NCBI RefSeq assembly: GCF_050948215.1
Contig: NC_135152.1
Coordinates: 4,994,310-5,058,309 of the forward strand
Origin: Halictus rubicundus
Taxonomy: Eukaryota; Arthropoda; Insecta; Hymenoptera; Halictidae
Direction of reading: 5' to 3'
Length of the DNA stretch: 64,000 nt
Shown here: positions 45,752-59,405 of the stretch, in pieces
Layout: the number at the start of each line of letters is the position of its first letter
How positions within the stretch are numbered: position 1 is the first letter of the stretch
The notes under the pieces: generated by a model
Told to the model about the DNA's origin: nothing
The model's input: only the letters and a program-made list of their open reading frames with translations
Database searches by the model: none
Translations under genes and position numbers: made by a program

Positions 45752-48700
45752 TCCTTTTCCGAACTGTTCTACCCCTCGTGCCACAGCCTCCTCCCAGCCT
45801 CACCCCTTGATTCACCCTCTGACCACCCCTTTGTTCACCCCCCTTGATTCACCCCTTGGTTTGCCTCGAGGCTCGCCCTTCGTCCCTTTGCAGCCCCTTT
45901 CCCAGCACTCTTCTCCGTTTCGCTTCAACTCGCTCTTTCTATCTGTCTCTTCTCTCGCTTTTTCAGTTTTTTTTTTCGTCACCCCCGCGCGATTCCTTTC
46001 CACGCTGTCCCTCCGTCAGGACGCTCGGGTTCACTAGAGAAATTTCACCCCTCTCCCTCGAAACATTCCACCAAGCTTTCGCTTTTATCGGCTGCCGGAG
46101 ATTAGGCCGATCGGTTCCTCCTCGAGTTCGCGCGCGATCCTCCTTCGTTTCCGATCCCGACGCGGCCGGAGAGCTCCAGGAATTGGGGATGATTCTTGAT
46201 GGAGCTGTAAGGAGGATTCCGAGGATGCTGCTCGTGGACTCGGGGAATTTCTGGGAGACCCTTGCGAGGTTTGGATGTCGGCACTGCGTTCTGATCGGTT
46301 CTGCGGGTGTTTATTGGAGGCTGTAAATGCGAGCTGGACGCTGATGAGTTCAGACGCTATCCCTCTCTGTGTCTATAGTGATTAAAGATTCTTGACGCAG
46401 CTGGTCGTAAGATTCTGGGGATCGAGATCGGACTTTTCGGAATTATTGGGAGAATTGCCCAACGTTCTATTTACAGTATTGAACTTATTCACTGAAACAT
46501 TTAAACCAAATGTAATCAGCAGTGGATTGAAAAGTCCAAAAATTCCGCTGGTCGTTCTTACGGTCAGCTCTATCTAGGTTAGCGAGTTTTTGGAATCGAG
46601 TCAAAGGGTGGTTTTTGAAAAATAGGATGCAGAGGTTTTTTCAAATATGTAGATTCATAAGCGTGGTACTTAATATTCTCTGTCCTATAAATCACTATTT
46701 GCAGCATCAGTGGTACAAAAAACATTCGTGTGAACGTCGTTACAAGAAACATTACGGATAATTTATCGACTCGTTGGTGGTCACGCGTGTAATCCTTCCT
46801 TAATCGATGTACCATGAATCATCTCTTCCGACTACATTCACCCATGACGCTATTAATCATTCATGCTGATCGTTCGCATAATCGTAAACAGCTTCGAATT
46901 AATTTCGATTATTAGACCGGATCTTGGACGGATCTTTGTCCGCCTATTCTAGATCTGCAAATCTTCAATGAATAATCAGATATGGATTTAAAACCGCGCT
47001 TTATCTCAGTAACAATTTTCCAGATAATTTTCAGAACATCCTCGAACACAGCAATCGCTCTAATTTTAATAAAAATCCGCTTCCAGCGTTCGAAGCAGTT
47101 TATTATCAAGCAGGTTTGCATTTGACCCAATTCTATCAGCGAACAGACTAAATTTTATCATGCGAAATCCATCGAGGAGTACTCTAAGGGCCACCGATTG
47201 CACCGAACGGTAGAACTTCCGTTGGACACGAGATCATGCGACGGCGCATGAGCTCGGAGAACTCTCATGGTGCGTCACGAGGCGGTACGAAGACACAGTT
47301 GGATATTTTTATCCCCGGTTTATTGAGACACGATTCGAGGACTGAAGACACGATGTCGTGGTCGACGAACGCGGTGTTCCCTGCCTGGAAACTCGCATTC
47401 TTCGGCGGCGAATGTCGCGAAGATCATAAAGTAACGCCACCGTTCACATAAAGCCGAATTACGTCATGTTTACGCGTTATTATTCCTTGACGAACCGGGA
47501 CCTCGCCGTAATATGACGCAACGTCACCGCGATGCAAATACGTCCGACGATGGTGACGATTTATTATGCGCGATTCGTATTTCCCGCGCAAACGCCGCGC
47601 ACCCTTCGCTTCAAGATGTTAGAAAAGTGTCTCTGTAAATTGGAAACTGTGCCAAATTATTTGCTAAATTCGATGTTAATGGTAAACGTTCTGACGGTGA
47701 TTTTTTTGTATTTTTTGGGCAACGTGGGGAATTGTTTTTTAATAAAATGCTTCTCCCTCGAAAGGACGTCTGTTGGTTTCCCAATTTTAAGGTAAAACAT
47801 ATATGTACTTATGCGTTTCTAGTTTGTTAATCATGATTGAAGTACTATGAGAATTAACACAAATATTTGAACAAGATCATTCGCTGTTAACGTACTACAA
47901 ATTATTAATAAAAATCACTTAAACAAGCTCATGTTTAAAATTCATGATTAAAGTACCACAAGAATTATAAAACAAGACTATACATTTCGAATTGAAAATT
48001 CATGAACAAAATGTAGTAATAAAAATGATTTTTTTACTATACTTTCTTCATACAATAACGATCGATTTAAATATATTCGCAGTAAAATAAAGCGTATCGA
48101 ATAGACTTTAAAAAATATTCTCTTTCTCCTGAGACTGTTCTAAATGCTTTCACCAGCGAACGGGGATGAAGAAAGATGTTCGAACGCAAGGATCGCGTGT
48201 CAAAATTTTTAATAACAGGATCGCGCATCGAAGGGTTGGCGGAGCAATGGCGGAGAAAATTGAATCGCCCTCGCAGCGGCCTAATTTTTCCCGGGGGGTG
48301 GAAACAGTGTTGCAGCGCTTCCATTTTTCATTTACAGTTCACGTTTTTATTTCGCTCGGTTTCCACCCGCGGAATCGGTAATTGGAAAGCGTCGGGGGTG
48401 TGAGATAAGGAATCCGGCCGCGATTATCATTCGAATGTCGACCGGTCGATTTTCGTTTTCGTTTTCGCGAACGTCTCTCGCCACGACACACGTTTATCCG
48501 AACACGATCCACTCCGTTCGAAGAACTTACTTTTCTCTTCCATCGGTCGATGTTTGCACGTTGCACCGCATAAACTCGCGTTTGCACGCGTGCAATAATT
48601 AAACAGAGTAACACAATCGAACGACCATCGGAATCCAAACGATCGAATCACGACGATCAAACGGTCACCGATCACTGGGGCCCCGGAGTCATTATGTAAA

Positions 48701-49039
48701 TTAAACTGCACCGAGTCTCTCTTTTGGCGAATCAAATTAATTGGTGACGTATACATTTTATCGTGCACCGTGCTGGGCCACGAAACCTTGAGAATTTTAT
48801 TGAGGTTTAAAGGGAGATTTCTAGTTTATTGTATTGGCTTGAGGAGCATGCTCTTGTTTTTGCTGGACGGCGGGATGGTGATGCGAATAAATTAGGGCGA
48901 AGATCGTCGACAGAGTCGAGGTTTAATTAGATCATGTCGAACTTTTTGAGAATCTTATTAGAAACCTGCAATTTATGATTTTTACAAAACAGTGAACACT
49001 ATAAATTCATTAAATTCACGATCTACTATTGACCATCTT
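45752..49039. other. Non-coding; GC-rich promoter-proximal DNA then mixed
   Basis: Short C-rich direct repeats (CACCCCTTGATTCACC-like, about 45800-45860) lie just upstream of the TATA box. The rest shows no gene. A minus-strand donor-like AAAA|GTAAGTTC at about 48525 follows a partly open frame but has no matching acceptor or ATG. Confidence 0.55.
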
Positions 49040-49095
49040 TAAACTGTGTATTTTCACGCAAAATAAAAATTGTCTCCATCAATCCTAACAAACAG
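49040..49095 (+). repeat. Interspersed repeat copy
   Basis: TGTGTATTTTCACGCAAAAT then AAAAATTGTCTCCATCAATC matches the core of the family, with a decayed 5' side. Confidence 0.65.
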
Positions 49096-52000
49096 AAGCG
49101 AAAATAAAAATGTAATTCTTTCGTTAAATAATAGGATAAAATAAGTGCATCAAAAATTCACAGTCCATCATCAAATGAAAGTGAACGCTTTACCTATCAA
49201 GGTTGAATGATGGTCTTTTTAAAATCACTGATCCATAGCCGGCTTTTTAGCAAATAAATTAAGACGAACACCGTCTAATAAAACATTCTTTTACGATTGC
49301 CATTGAACAGAAAATTATGTAGACCTTCTTCGATACAACGCAGTGATCAAGAACGACAAGCTTCCTTATTCTATCTTTGCAACAGGGATTAATTTAAGAG
49401 GCAAAAATCTAGACGGACCATGGCAGAATCATGCTCTTCTGCATCGAACGGACACGTATTCCTCTCGCGCTATGCACACGTGGGAACACGGCTTAGCGTG
49501 ATCGAGGCTGAATTTTTCGTAGCAATCTCCGGCTCGTGGTCGCCAGAGGCCCTGATTACTGATAAGCATTCAATTTTGCTAACAACGCCCTGTCCAAACG
49601 CAGCTCCTCGATTCACTTTCTTCCTCTGTTTGGTTGCAAACGAAGACACGGTTGCGTGATCTCCTGTCGGAGATGCGTAAATTCCGTCCGGTAATGGTAT
49701 CGGTAATTTGTCGAGGTGTTTCTTACAGTCGACAGTCTTGGGAGCCGATAATAAAATATTTCGAGGATAAGATGATTTTTATTATCCGCCGGTCACACGA
49801 TAACTGAAATTTTGGTACGGTTCGAGACCGAGGAAGAAATCACGGTGCGTTTCCGGGTGTATCGATTACGGCTACGCGTTTCGAGCAATTAGCGAACGAC
49901 CGGTGAACGGAGAAAGTATAAAATTAACGAGTCATAATTTTTCCCGAACCTTTCGAGAGCGAGCTCTCCGCAAACACTCCTCAGTTTCCACTCGGGAAAC
50001 AAAAAGGTAACTGCTCGCTGATAGTACCTATCGACTGTCCGAGAATTTATGCGAACGTAACTTCTATAGATCCCCCGTTCGCCGAAGTTTGAGGCGAAGG
50101 TGGAGTGGACTCCTTATTGACTCGGGATCGGTATCGGAATAATGTAAGAGCCTCGTCACGATTGCTCTGTTTCATGCTATTCGCTGGGACGAGCCGTTAG
50201 CGAGAACTCACGATCCGAAGTATACTGATCTTTGCACCTTCACAGACCCTTCGTTAATTGAGCATTATAGATAAGAAGTCCGCAACTTGCATGGAGAATG
50301 AGAATACATTTGTCGAGCCTGTGATAGTAATTTTTTCTTAATTTGTAAGCCTCGACTGCAGGTTATGAAGCAAATATCACGCTTCTTGGCAGGTCTCTAT
50401 TTATGCACCTGTCATTTTTCGATCAATAAGCGAATGAAGATAATTTTCTTCCTGCGATTCAGAAGATATTCTCCATCTTTTCACGTCAACTGTGTGAAGC
50501 ATTAACGGGGAAAAAATAAATATTAGAAAGAAAGAAATTCAAGCGTGCAATTTCGCTCCGGACATAAACGACCCTGTCTACGGAGAGTTAACAACAATTG
50601 CCGTTAAAGCAAGTTCTGAAATAAACGCGAGGAAACAGTTCGGACCGCAAAGGGTTAAAACAAAATGATTCTTCGGCCGCTGTTTCCAGCAGTCGACGCA
50701 GCAAACTTACATTTTGCGTGTAAAGGTGTGTGACGCGCACGATGTTTGCAAGGTTCAACATAGGTCCGTACGAAGGTAAACACAGTGCTCATTCCACGCA
50801 TACCAATTATAAACCCAGGAGAATGCGAACCGATTGGCAAACGGGCTAGAAGGAGCGGTCGCGCGAGGGAAAATCATGCGAAGCGGGCCGGAGCGGATCG
50901 GCGCGGTAAAAGCAGAGGAACGCGGGCCTTGACGAACGAAGAATGCGAGGAGCGGACGTTACCAGGCCCGAAGCGTGCATTCGGCGGCCGTTATCGCGGC
51001 GGAGTTACGGCCGATCGATAAGGTTAAGAACCCCCTGGCCGGATTTACGATGTCGGCCGGAGGATGATCGCTCGCGATTGCACGGCCTTGTGTCGTAAAC
51101 CGGCGATCACGCGGCTCTACATACAACCGGGCACGCATGTGCCACCGAGCACGCCGGTGACACGACATATGGGGCCTGCACCGGCGATAACGACTCCTTG
51201 GAAATCCGACCGATTTATGGGAAGATGGAGCAGGCCCCCCTGCTATCCCCTTCTTGCAGACTTTCGGTTGTTGTCAACTGTTTTGCAAGCGGGAAAACTG
51301 CACGCGATGGATTCCGTACGATTTTTCACCCTTGCGCACGAAGGGTCAACGATTTTTTCAAATGGTGCGTCTTTTTACTCTTCTACAGTCTTTTTGGAGG
51401 AGAGATTAATTTTTGACAGCATGGGGGATGCAGCGGAAGAGGTCTAATTCTTTAGGTGACACAGATCCATCTTTTTAAATTTTATTCTTAACACTTTACC
51501 TGTTGAAATTCAGTTAATAAAATGTTTAATAATTGTACCATACCGAAAGAAACCTCAAAAATCTTCTCCAAATTATAATCCAAAATTGAAATTATTGGTT
51601 ACTGGGGACGACTTGTTGGTTCACAATTGAGATTGTCGTTGGTATTGAAGGATCCATTGAAAAGTCTTTAGCAACGGCTCATAGATTTTAAAAAATTACC
51701 AAATAATCGCCGGTAGGTGATTCGTTGAAATTTGGCATTTTTAGTTTCTCGGGACGATGAGGGTAAAAGGATGCCGTTAGCAACCCAGGAATCCTGTCTT
51801 CAGGGTCTCGAGGTTTTTTAACCGCGGTTGCATGTGGTTAAAACGGTCGGACTGCGGGAAAACCTGTGCCCCACGTGCACAATGAGCATAATGCACCCGA
51901 ACGCCAGGATTCGTGCATTCCTCGAAGGACCTCGAGCTACGGTAGCCACCAAGTGCGGTCAAGAACAGTGCAAACGACCCTCCAAGGCCAACCACGCAAC

Positions 52001-52647
52001 CCTTGCATGGGTTGACCGGCTTTTTTCCATTCAGCGTTGCCCTAAACGCGACGCTGTAAAAATTCTTCCGTGCCTCCTCTGAATTCTTCTCCTTTCCCCT
52101 AGTCTCTCCAAAAAGAAATACCAATTTACATTAAGAACAAATTCAAACTGTACCTTTTAACCCATCGATAAACCTCATTCATTTCAATGAATAGCTTGGG
52201 TTGTATTTTCATTTCTCTACTTTCTTATTAGGGTTTCTTTAGAGTGTACTTACCAATTAGAATTTTATAAATGTTTCTTTATATATTAAAGGTTGCATTA
52301 CAAATTAAACCAGATGAAAATCATACCGAGCATTCGTAAACATTTCCCTGCACCCAGTTCTAGAAGATTAAAGTCTGCTCTAAATGCCTACGAACGATAA
52401 CATGAACGACAATCGGGAAAAACAAAGGGGGCTCGTAAATTTCCGCAATAAAACCGCGTAAAGGGGCGGAAAACCGCGAAGAAAGAAAAATTAATGAAAA
52501 TTAATCCGCGTGCACCTGACCCGATGCAAAAACGTTGATCGTGCAACCATAACGGTTCTCTTTTGTCTCCGAAGCGCGAAAGAGGACCGACGAAAGTGGC
52601 GCGCGCAGATTTCGAACGGCTCCTCGATCTCCCGTTGAAAGATGACC
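49096..52647. other. Non-coding DNA
   Basis: AT-rich and CpG-rich blocks alternate. A 127-codon ATG frame at 51064-51447 (MIARDCTALCRKPAITR start) has no recognised feature. GCAAAGGGTTAA at about 50647 matches one end of the 71-bp TTAA element without a partner end. Confidence 0.55.
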
Positions 52648-52651
52648 AAAC

Positions 52652-52701
52652 GAGGGAGAGAGAGAGAGAGACAGAGAGACAGAGAGGAGAGAGGAGAGAG
52701 G
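52652..52701. repeat. GA-rich imperfect microsatellite
   Basis: A GA run interrupted by CA and GG (GAGACAGAGAGACAGAGAGG). Confidence 0.88.
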
Positions 52702-52900
52702 CCTCTCGTCGGCGACTCCTCGCGTGAGACAGTGGCTCGTAACATTTTTATTAAGCAGTTAAAATTTTATGAACACTTCGCCCCGGGGCCGGGGCTACCG
52801 TGCGCGTCCTCTCCGCCTGCATTGTTGAGCGAGTCCGAGAGGGTCACACCAATGATTCCGGCGTGATTCTCCGCAGATGCGAGAGATGTCACGAGGTACG

Positions 52901-52908
<8 letters not shown>

Positions 52909-52949
<41 letters not shown>
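52909..52949. repeat. (CT)n microsatellite, 41 bp
   Basis: A perfect CT run, with a GA-rich tract about 210 bp upstream, repeating the opposed purine/pyrimidine arrangement at 14.35-14.6 kb. The 101-175-codon frames across it are artefacts. Confidence 0.95.
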
Positions 52950-52951
<2 letters not shown>

Positions 52952-55509
52952 GCGGAGCGTCGACCCCGATAATGGCCGACGCTCGTGTCTTCTCGTGTCG
53001 TCCACCTCGAGACTTCGAATAAATTGTACGCGAGACACGCACCTTCCGAGACCACGGCTCTTGGGCGTGGAGCCTTTTCACGACGGAGTTTCTCGATGTA
53101 TGTGACCATACATCCACTTCAACGACCGGGAACCAAACAATGGGCTTCGACGAGCTAAGAGCATGTTCACCGTACCCCTTTCTAAGACTATTCTTGGCCC
53201 GTTCTTTCCTGAAATTGGGCTTTCGTCGCGGGAAACCGTCCTTCGTTGAGTCGGACCTATTGTTGGTACATAGGAAATTTTTTAATATGTTCAATATGTC
53301 TTTGGTTGTCCGTAGACTGAAGGTTTTGAGGCGTTTGTGGCAGATAATTGGAGATTGGCAAGGGGATGTTGAGTATTACAATTATTTTAAAGTTGTATGA
53401 AGATCCTGAGCCTAGTCATATGTAAGTCATGCAATTCTTTATCTATCTTTAAACATGAATTTGACACCGTATTTACACGTCGTAGTTACATAAACTGCAT
53501 TTTTTTAGAATTGGAGTAGAGTCTACAAAGTTTGAAATAGTTACAATCATTCTTGGAAACCTGAACCTTATAGTATTGCTGCTCACTAATTAAATCTCTT
53601 TGATTTTGTGGGACAATATAAAGTTCATAATTTCTTCTCTTGTACTTAATAAGAACGACGTCTTGTAGAAATATTTTCTAGATTGCAATCACGAATACAA
53701 GACAGACAGATTGATTGGTTAAAAAGAATATTTGCGAAGCACAAAATTGTTGATGATATGATGACACTTTACTGAAAAAACAACTTAAAACACAGTACGT
53801 CTGGGTAAATAAGATATACATTAGTCTACAAACGTCTAAAGTAGGTACACGACATGAAGACATTTCTTCGAAATGAATCTCCAGGTCTTCGCGTATGAAT
53901 TGAACCATTATGATGGTTTTAGGAGACTCATTTTGACGATACAGCTTTTCCCAGACATCTGATATAAGGTTCAGGGGATGGGGTACATTTTAGCGAAGAG
54001 GAATTAGATCACAGCGAGAGCACTCGACGCGGTATTCATTGACACGACTTTCCCATTGCGAAACATCGCGTGCAATGATTCTCCTAACCGCTCTAGCGTG
54101 AGTTCGGGGAACTATGTATCTCTGACGGTATCTGGGAAACTTCGGGGAAATCCACGGGGAATGGGGGTAAGGGAGGGTTCGCCAATCGGTTCCTGTCTGA
54201 TCGGTCGGTTCTGCAGAGGGGTTGGCGATGCGCCCGAAACTGGGTAGAGGCTCGTGTTCAGCAACCCCTCGTCAGATGACGCCACTGTATCGCACGGGGT
54301 TATTAGGTTTTCGCGTGTCGAAATCCACCCTTTGCCTCAGCACACTCTCTCTCACAGCACTGTGTTTTCTATTAAAACCAACCTGGTACAATATATTACT
54401 TTACCACTTTTATTAAAACTGTTAAAACTAGCCATTTAACACGCTGAGGCTGCTGGGGTGTCTGTCAAACATTGAATTAAATCGAACTAACTGATGAAAT
54501 GTATCTTTTTACAAAGTAAACACATTTGTTCTTTTAATGACACTATTACACGTGTACGTGGATTGTAACAAAATTTAGTACACCGAATATAGACAATTTA
54601 AAAATTCACTTTCAACCCCTAAGTGGTCGGCTGACGATACACTTTAATATGTTCTTTTCAAAATGGAACGTTCGAGCGTTAATATAATGTAGTAAAACAA
54701 GTGAATCACACACCACGAGGAGCTTAAGGGACGATTTAAAATTCTCTCTTTTAAAAAACAGTACAACAAAACGAATAAGCTAACATTAAAAAATTGATTC
54801 AGTATGTATTTTGATGTTTAATTTTTTTCTTTTGAATGTGGAGAGATTAAAAAATTTGCAGAGTGCCACAGACACGTGGAGAATGAAGAGAAGCTCATTT
54901 GGTCCAGTGAAACTTTTAATCGTTCACACTATTTTCTCTATAAAACAAGAAAAAGATAAAAAATACCCTTGTCCTTACTCTAGCCTATCATCCCTTAAAT
55001 ATTTCCTTCATCTTGCTGCTTAACTTCGTCTAAGGAAAACCTCAAGCGAGTCGGCCATCTTCCTTCATCAAAGATCAAATGTTTCGGCGGATAACGAAAT
55101 AAAGTTCGCAGAACTCGTAGCATAATCTGCGTAGTCCAAGGGCGTCTTCATTTTTCTCATAACGGGTCGAAGTTTCCAACGGCTCGAAGTCGGGCGAAGT
55201 CACCGAAAAAAATTCGCCAGTCTCCCCGAGAAGTTGCTTTTGCAAAAAAGACTATGCGGGCCCGCAACGCCAACACGTAACGTCAATAACCATTCGCGGC
55301 GGCGACATCGTGCGTTATCAGGAACCGAAAAACGTCCGGGGAACATGGGGCCAGCTGGGTGAAAAAAAGAGAAGGAAAAGGTCCCCGAGGCGATCGCGCG
55401 CGATTAATGAAATTTGCGACGCGCGCCGGTTCAATTTACGGGCCGCTCGTCCTTGTAAATTTCCCAATGGAGAGCGTTTTCGTTTCCAAACGTTGCGCCG
55501 CCGTCCCCA
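52950..55509. other. Non-coding DNA
   Basis: A CpG-rich patch (52950-53250) is followed by AT-rich DNA. A YY1/Pho-like site, CGGCCATCTTCC, lies at about 55054. The open frames are short and unrecognised. Confidence 0.6.
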
Positions 55510-55525
55510 CGGGCCCCGGGGCCCG
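55510..55525. other. Perfect 16-bp G/C palindrome
   Basis: CGGGCCCCGGGGCCCG is its own reverse complement. A 10-bp palindrome, CGGGGCCCCG, follows at 55557-55566. The surrounding 340 bp (55310-55660) is open on both strands through GC-rich composition, including a 111-codon ATG frame on the minus strand (55318-55653) that is not recognised. Confidence 0.85.
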
Positions 55526-55931
55526 CGTTGCGTGGCGATAGCAAGGGCCCCAAAGTCGGGGCCCCGGAATGCGCCCGCCTTTCTCTTTTTCTCCGCCAGA
55601 CAAAACACCGTAATGGCGCGGGACATGCCCCATCGCTGCCCGGGCATCGCCATTTTCTGAGATAATATTTCCTCCGACCAGTTCCCAGGATTCCACCACC
55701 AGGCCCCCAGGATTCCTACGACTTCCAGGCGAGACTCGGAGGAAGACTCAATTCAAGCGAATATTCTCGCGATTCTTTTTGGAAATTTTTTTCTGGGTTC
55801 AAAAGTGCATCAGATGATGAATGTCACTCTGGGTGAGTGTAAAAAACCGTCCACAGATAGTTTCACTCCTTTTCGTTTCAATCGGTAAAATAATGAAGGA
55901 TCAAGTAGGCATAAAGTGCGTATAGTGTACT

Positions 55932-56290
55932 CAGCAGGTGTCACGGACATTTAACTAGCCTCTGATGGCGTCTGATGCTCATAGAATGACTGGAATTTTC
56001 TTCAAATTCTATAAAAACTCGATGTTCATCAGCGGGACACCTAAACCGGTGTCTTAACAGTCCTCAAAGTAGACCTCAACACCAGATTAGTACGTGTCAA
56101 AGATTTAACAAGCCTTTGACGACTTCTACCACCAATAAAACGATTAAAATCCTTCTCCTAACCACGTCTGTTGAAACGAACGACCCAGACCCATCAGCCA
56201 TCGGTAAACCAAAGAAGAATGTCCGGAGGAGTCGTCAAAGCGTGCTCAGCAGGTGTCAAAGGTTTAACAAGCCACTCGCCATCAAAACAC
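55932..56290. repeat. Diverged tandem repeat, ~157-bp spacing, three anchors
   Basis: The motif CAGCAGGTGTCAAAGGTTTAACAAGCC recurs at about 55934, 56093 (GTACGTGTCAAAGATTTAAC) and 56248, each followed by a (C/G)GAC(G)(A)(T/C)TTC or TGGCGTC-like tail. Sequence between the anchors is poorly conserved. Confidence 0.65.
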
Positions 56291-56779
56291 CGAGCAGCAA
56301 AGAGCAGATAAAGCCCGGGAGAGGGTATTGCGAGCGGATAATAAGGGAGATGAAACTGCCGGGGCTGGTGATGGTAGGAGGGTTGCGTGTGTAGGCCGTG
56401 GCTAAGAAAAAGGAGATCGGCCCGAGAGAGCCAGCCGAACCGGAACGTTCTCTGGAGCAAGAAATCGGGAAACGTTGTTGGCCGGTTAACCGGCAGTCAG
56501 CGGTAAAAGCAAAGTGGGGGTGTACCCACGCGTGTGCGCGCTCCCCGGACCCGGGGCACATTTTATGTTTTGATGGCGCAATAAACCGTCGTAAAGCAGC
56601 AGTAAAACGCATCGAGTCGCAAGTCCGCCTCGGTCTGTCTCTCTACCCCGGCCGTTTAGGCCCCCTCTGTCTTTCTTTATCCACGGTTAGGCTGCCCGAT
56701 GTCGTCAAGTGGCCCGCCCCGTTCGCGGGACCGTCACTGTCTCGCACACACTTGTTTCCTGGACCTTCCGCCACCTCCG

Positions 56780-57110
56780 TTACGTCACTCGAGTCCGTCA
56801 AACTGTCACGTGCGCGGCCATCTCGATCTTTAACAGGTCATTTCCTTCCACGAACCTCTGTCGCTCGATCTGCACTGGGTCATCTCCATGAAATGATCCA
56901 AAGTTGACATTAGTCAACATTTGTTTATCTGCAGACCCCCCTTACGTCGCGCTGGTTCACCAAACTGCCACGTGCTCGGTCATCTCGATCTTTAACAGGT
57001 TGTTTCCTTCACCACAATGCTGTAATTTGATCCACGCATAACTTGACATTATTTGGTAGTATACCAACGTATTAGGATCTTCTTTTATCTCCGTAACGTC
57101 GCGCTGGTCC
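56780..57110. repeat. Tandem duplication, ~162-bp unit, 2.1 copies
   Basis: TTACGTCACTCGAGTCCGTC (56780), TTACGTCGCGCTGGTTCACC (56942) and a partial TAACGTCGCGCTGGTCCG (57094). Copies 1 and 2 share CCATCTCGATCTTTAACAGG or a variant exactly and TTTCCTTC after it. A plus-strand frame over copy 1 is open by chance. Confidence 0.88.
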
Positions 57111-58759
57111 GTATTTATTAAATAAAAATGTTATTCCTTTTCTTGACGATTTTAATAAACTGAAAGCAATGTAAGAATATCCTAAAACTCTTCTGATGTT
57201 TTTACTGTTTTGTGTTCTTTCTGTTTGTATGTAATAATGTATAATTATAAGAGACATGAATTTTGCACAGTTTTTCAGCGATCCTGATCGTCTGCGCGAT
57301 TATCTTTTGTATTGAAATTTGAAATTCCCGCGCTCGGGTGATTGCCCGATCTCCCACGCATGCGTTTTTCGGCTCAGAAGGAGCCTACCATTCTCGGCGC
57401 GCGAATTTTTGAATTCGAACAAATCAAAACGAATGTTCACGGCTTCCAAAGTTTTTCGTGGTGTTTTTCGTTGGTTTAGGTAATTCGGGAAGCACTTTCT
57501 GTGGACCTCTGTAATGCCGAATCGTAAAAAAGGAACCACAAAGTATTTCTTAGGATACTGTCTACTTTTTTAAATGAAATTTACGGCTCATTTTTTACGG
57601 ATGTTTGTTTCTAGTCTTCGAGACTTTCGACGTTTAGGTGGTTATTGTTTTGTGTCACGGAGTTCTGTTTGCGGGCAGAGATTTTACTATGTTGAATACG
57701 TCACGTACTTGGAATTCTCTATTTATAACGTTTGTTAACTGGGCTTGTAACTTTCTTATTTGTTATTTGTCTGGAGATACAAATATTTCAGTGAGTCACA
57801 GCTAAATTTGATTTAAATTGTCTTCAAATCAATCCTGTACTATTCAGTAAATTCGGAAATTTTTATTTGACAAATAAAATTCGATCATGCAGTATATACA
57901 CTTGGTTGATGATACATTAATTTCTATATTCCATCAAGACAAGTTACAATTAAATACGAAGATCTGTTTTTGGGAGCAATCCACCCGAATAGTATACAAG
58001 GATTAATTTAAAATTTAAACCTGATTCCCCATCATAATATTTGCACAAACGTTAGCTCATACTTGAAAATAGGTTTCGAGTACGTTCAAGAAAACCCTCG
58101 GTAGTTACTTCGGATGCTCGGCGCACAAATATCCGTGGCAGGTATGCGTGCAATTATTTGAACAATATTTCTGTTAAACGTTTAAGATCCTTTCCAACCC
58201 AGTGCCGATGAAATATGAATGCGTCGAAGTCGTCATTTAACTCGGTACTCCTGCGGAATCCTTTCGAGGAAAGAAAAAAAGATGGCGGCTCAGCGGTTGC
58301 CGTCGCGGACTTCATTAGCCGGAACAACGATTAGCACACAGCCTCGCGTTCGAGCCCACGGAGAGAGAGCATCATTTCAACGTTTACTGCTTCGAGAAAA
58401 ACTCTAGTTCGTAGTAACATTAACAACGGCTTAATAACCTGCTGCGTTTCTGGTGGGTCCGAGCTTCTTCGACGATAGTCTACGATTAGGCGAGGGAGTT
58501 GCGTAATTTCGTATTTTTCCACCAAGAAAATTGTATCAACGCCGGATCACCAATTAGGCTTTTCATGCTTCTACGATCGGCTATAGGAAATTTAATAAAC
58601 GTATTCATTGGATGGTCGCTAGCAATTTGTATCTTACTGGTCTTCGATGATTTTCAAAAACGAAAACTCAGGTAAATTCATTCGAGAAAATTGTGTAAAC
58701 ATACGTGGGAGGTTCACTCTTTCTTTTAAAGCTGGGGAAATTAATCTTTCTCGTTACTG
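57111..58759. other. Non-coding DNA
   Basis: A weak interspersed-repeat trace is seen (57115-57215: TTAAATAAAAATGTTATTCC, TTTTACTGTTTTGTGTTC). AAAAGATGGCGGCTC at 58276-58290 is a YY1/Pho-type site. No gene is supported. Confidence 0.55.
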
Positions 58760-58841
58760 ACTAAGATGAATTTCATTGAGTGTGACGTTTAAAAGGGTGG
58801 ACTAAAATGAGTTCAATTGAGTATGACATTTAAGAGGGTGG
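58760..58841. repeat. 41-bp tandem duplication
   Basis: ACTAAGATGAATTTCATTGA (58760) and ACTAAAATGAGTTCAATTGA (58801). Both units end in GGGTGG, and about six differences are visible. Confidence 0.9.
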
Positions 58842-59405
58842 AAAACACTGTTACAGCGAATACTTTGTTCAAGGTTCATAAAAAAGTGATTTTGAAAAGT
58901 CACTACTTATTTTTCTCCATAGGCAAATGTTTTCAAACAAAATTTGCATTAAATTACTAGACTGTCGATTCTCACGCTGTTTCTCATATTCAAAGATTAT
59001 TTTATGAACATAGAAACGGGGTAAACATTTCTGGTCTGTAAAGTGTCGTGTGGTAAAAATAAAATAGTGCTATTAATTTGTGCTAGCACACAAGCCTTTT
59101 TGTATAAATTCACAGATGTCATGAATGTTCAGAAAATTCACAGTCCACTAACAACATCCTCAAGCTAGCACCAAAGTGAAAAATGAAAATTGTAAAACAC
59201 AGAATTGACGATTCCAATAAAATCCAACAGGCATCGGAGCCACATTATCATTTTAATTATAGAAGTTTATGAATCGCCGCAGATTTTAGTGACAAAAATC
59301 AGCACCTGAGTGCACAGTAAAGCGTAAAGAATCTTTCGGTTCCTCATCTGGTCCTCGCAAGGATTAAACGGTCCGAGTGAAAGTTCCTCTCCTTTTTCTC
59401 CGCAG

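Noticed and set aside
45330..46037. 235-codon plus-strand open frame
   Set aside because: Low-complexity, Pro/Arg/Ser-rich, antisense to the candidate first exon and its promoter; stop-poor GC-rich composition explains it.
48339..48768. Minus-strand frames ending near an AAAA|GTAAGT donor
   Set aside because: No ATG in frame, no acceptor, and two competing frames; not enough for a feature.
52767..53294. 175-codon minus-strand frame
   Set aside because: Its centre is an Arg-Glu run coded by the (CT)n tract, which makes the frame open artificially.
55310..55660. Open frames on both strands (116 and 111 codons)
   Set aside because: Simultaneous openness on both strands reflects very high GC; no recognised motif or splice site.
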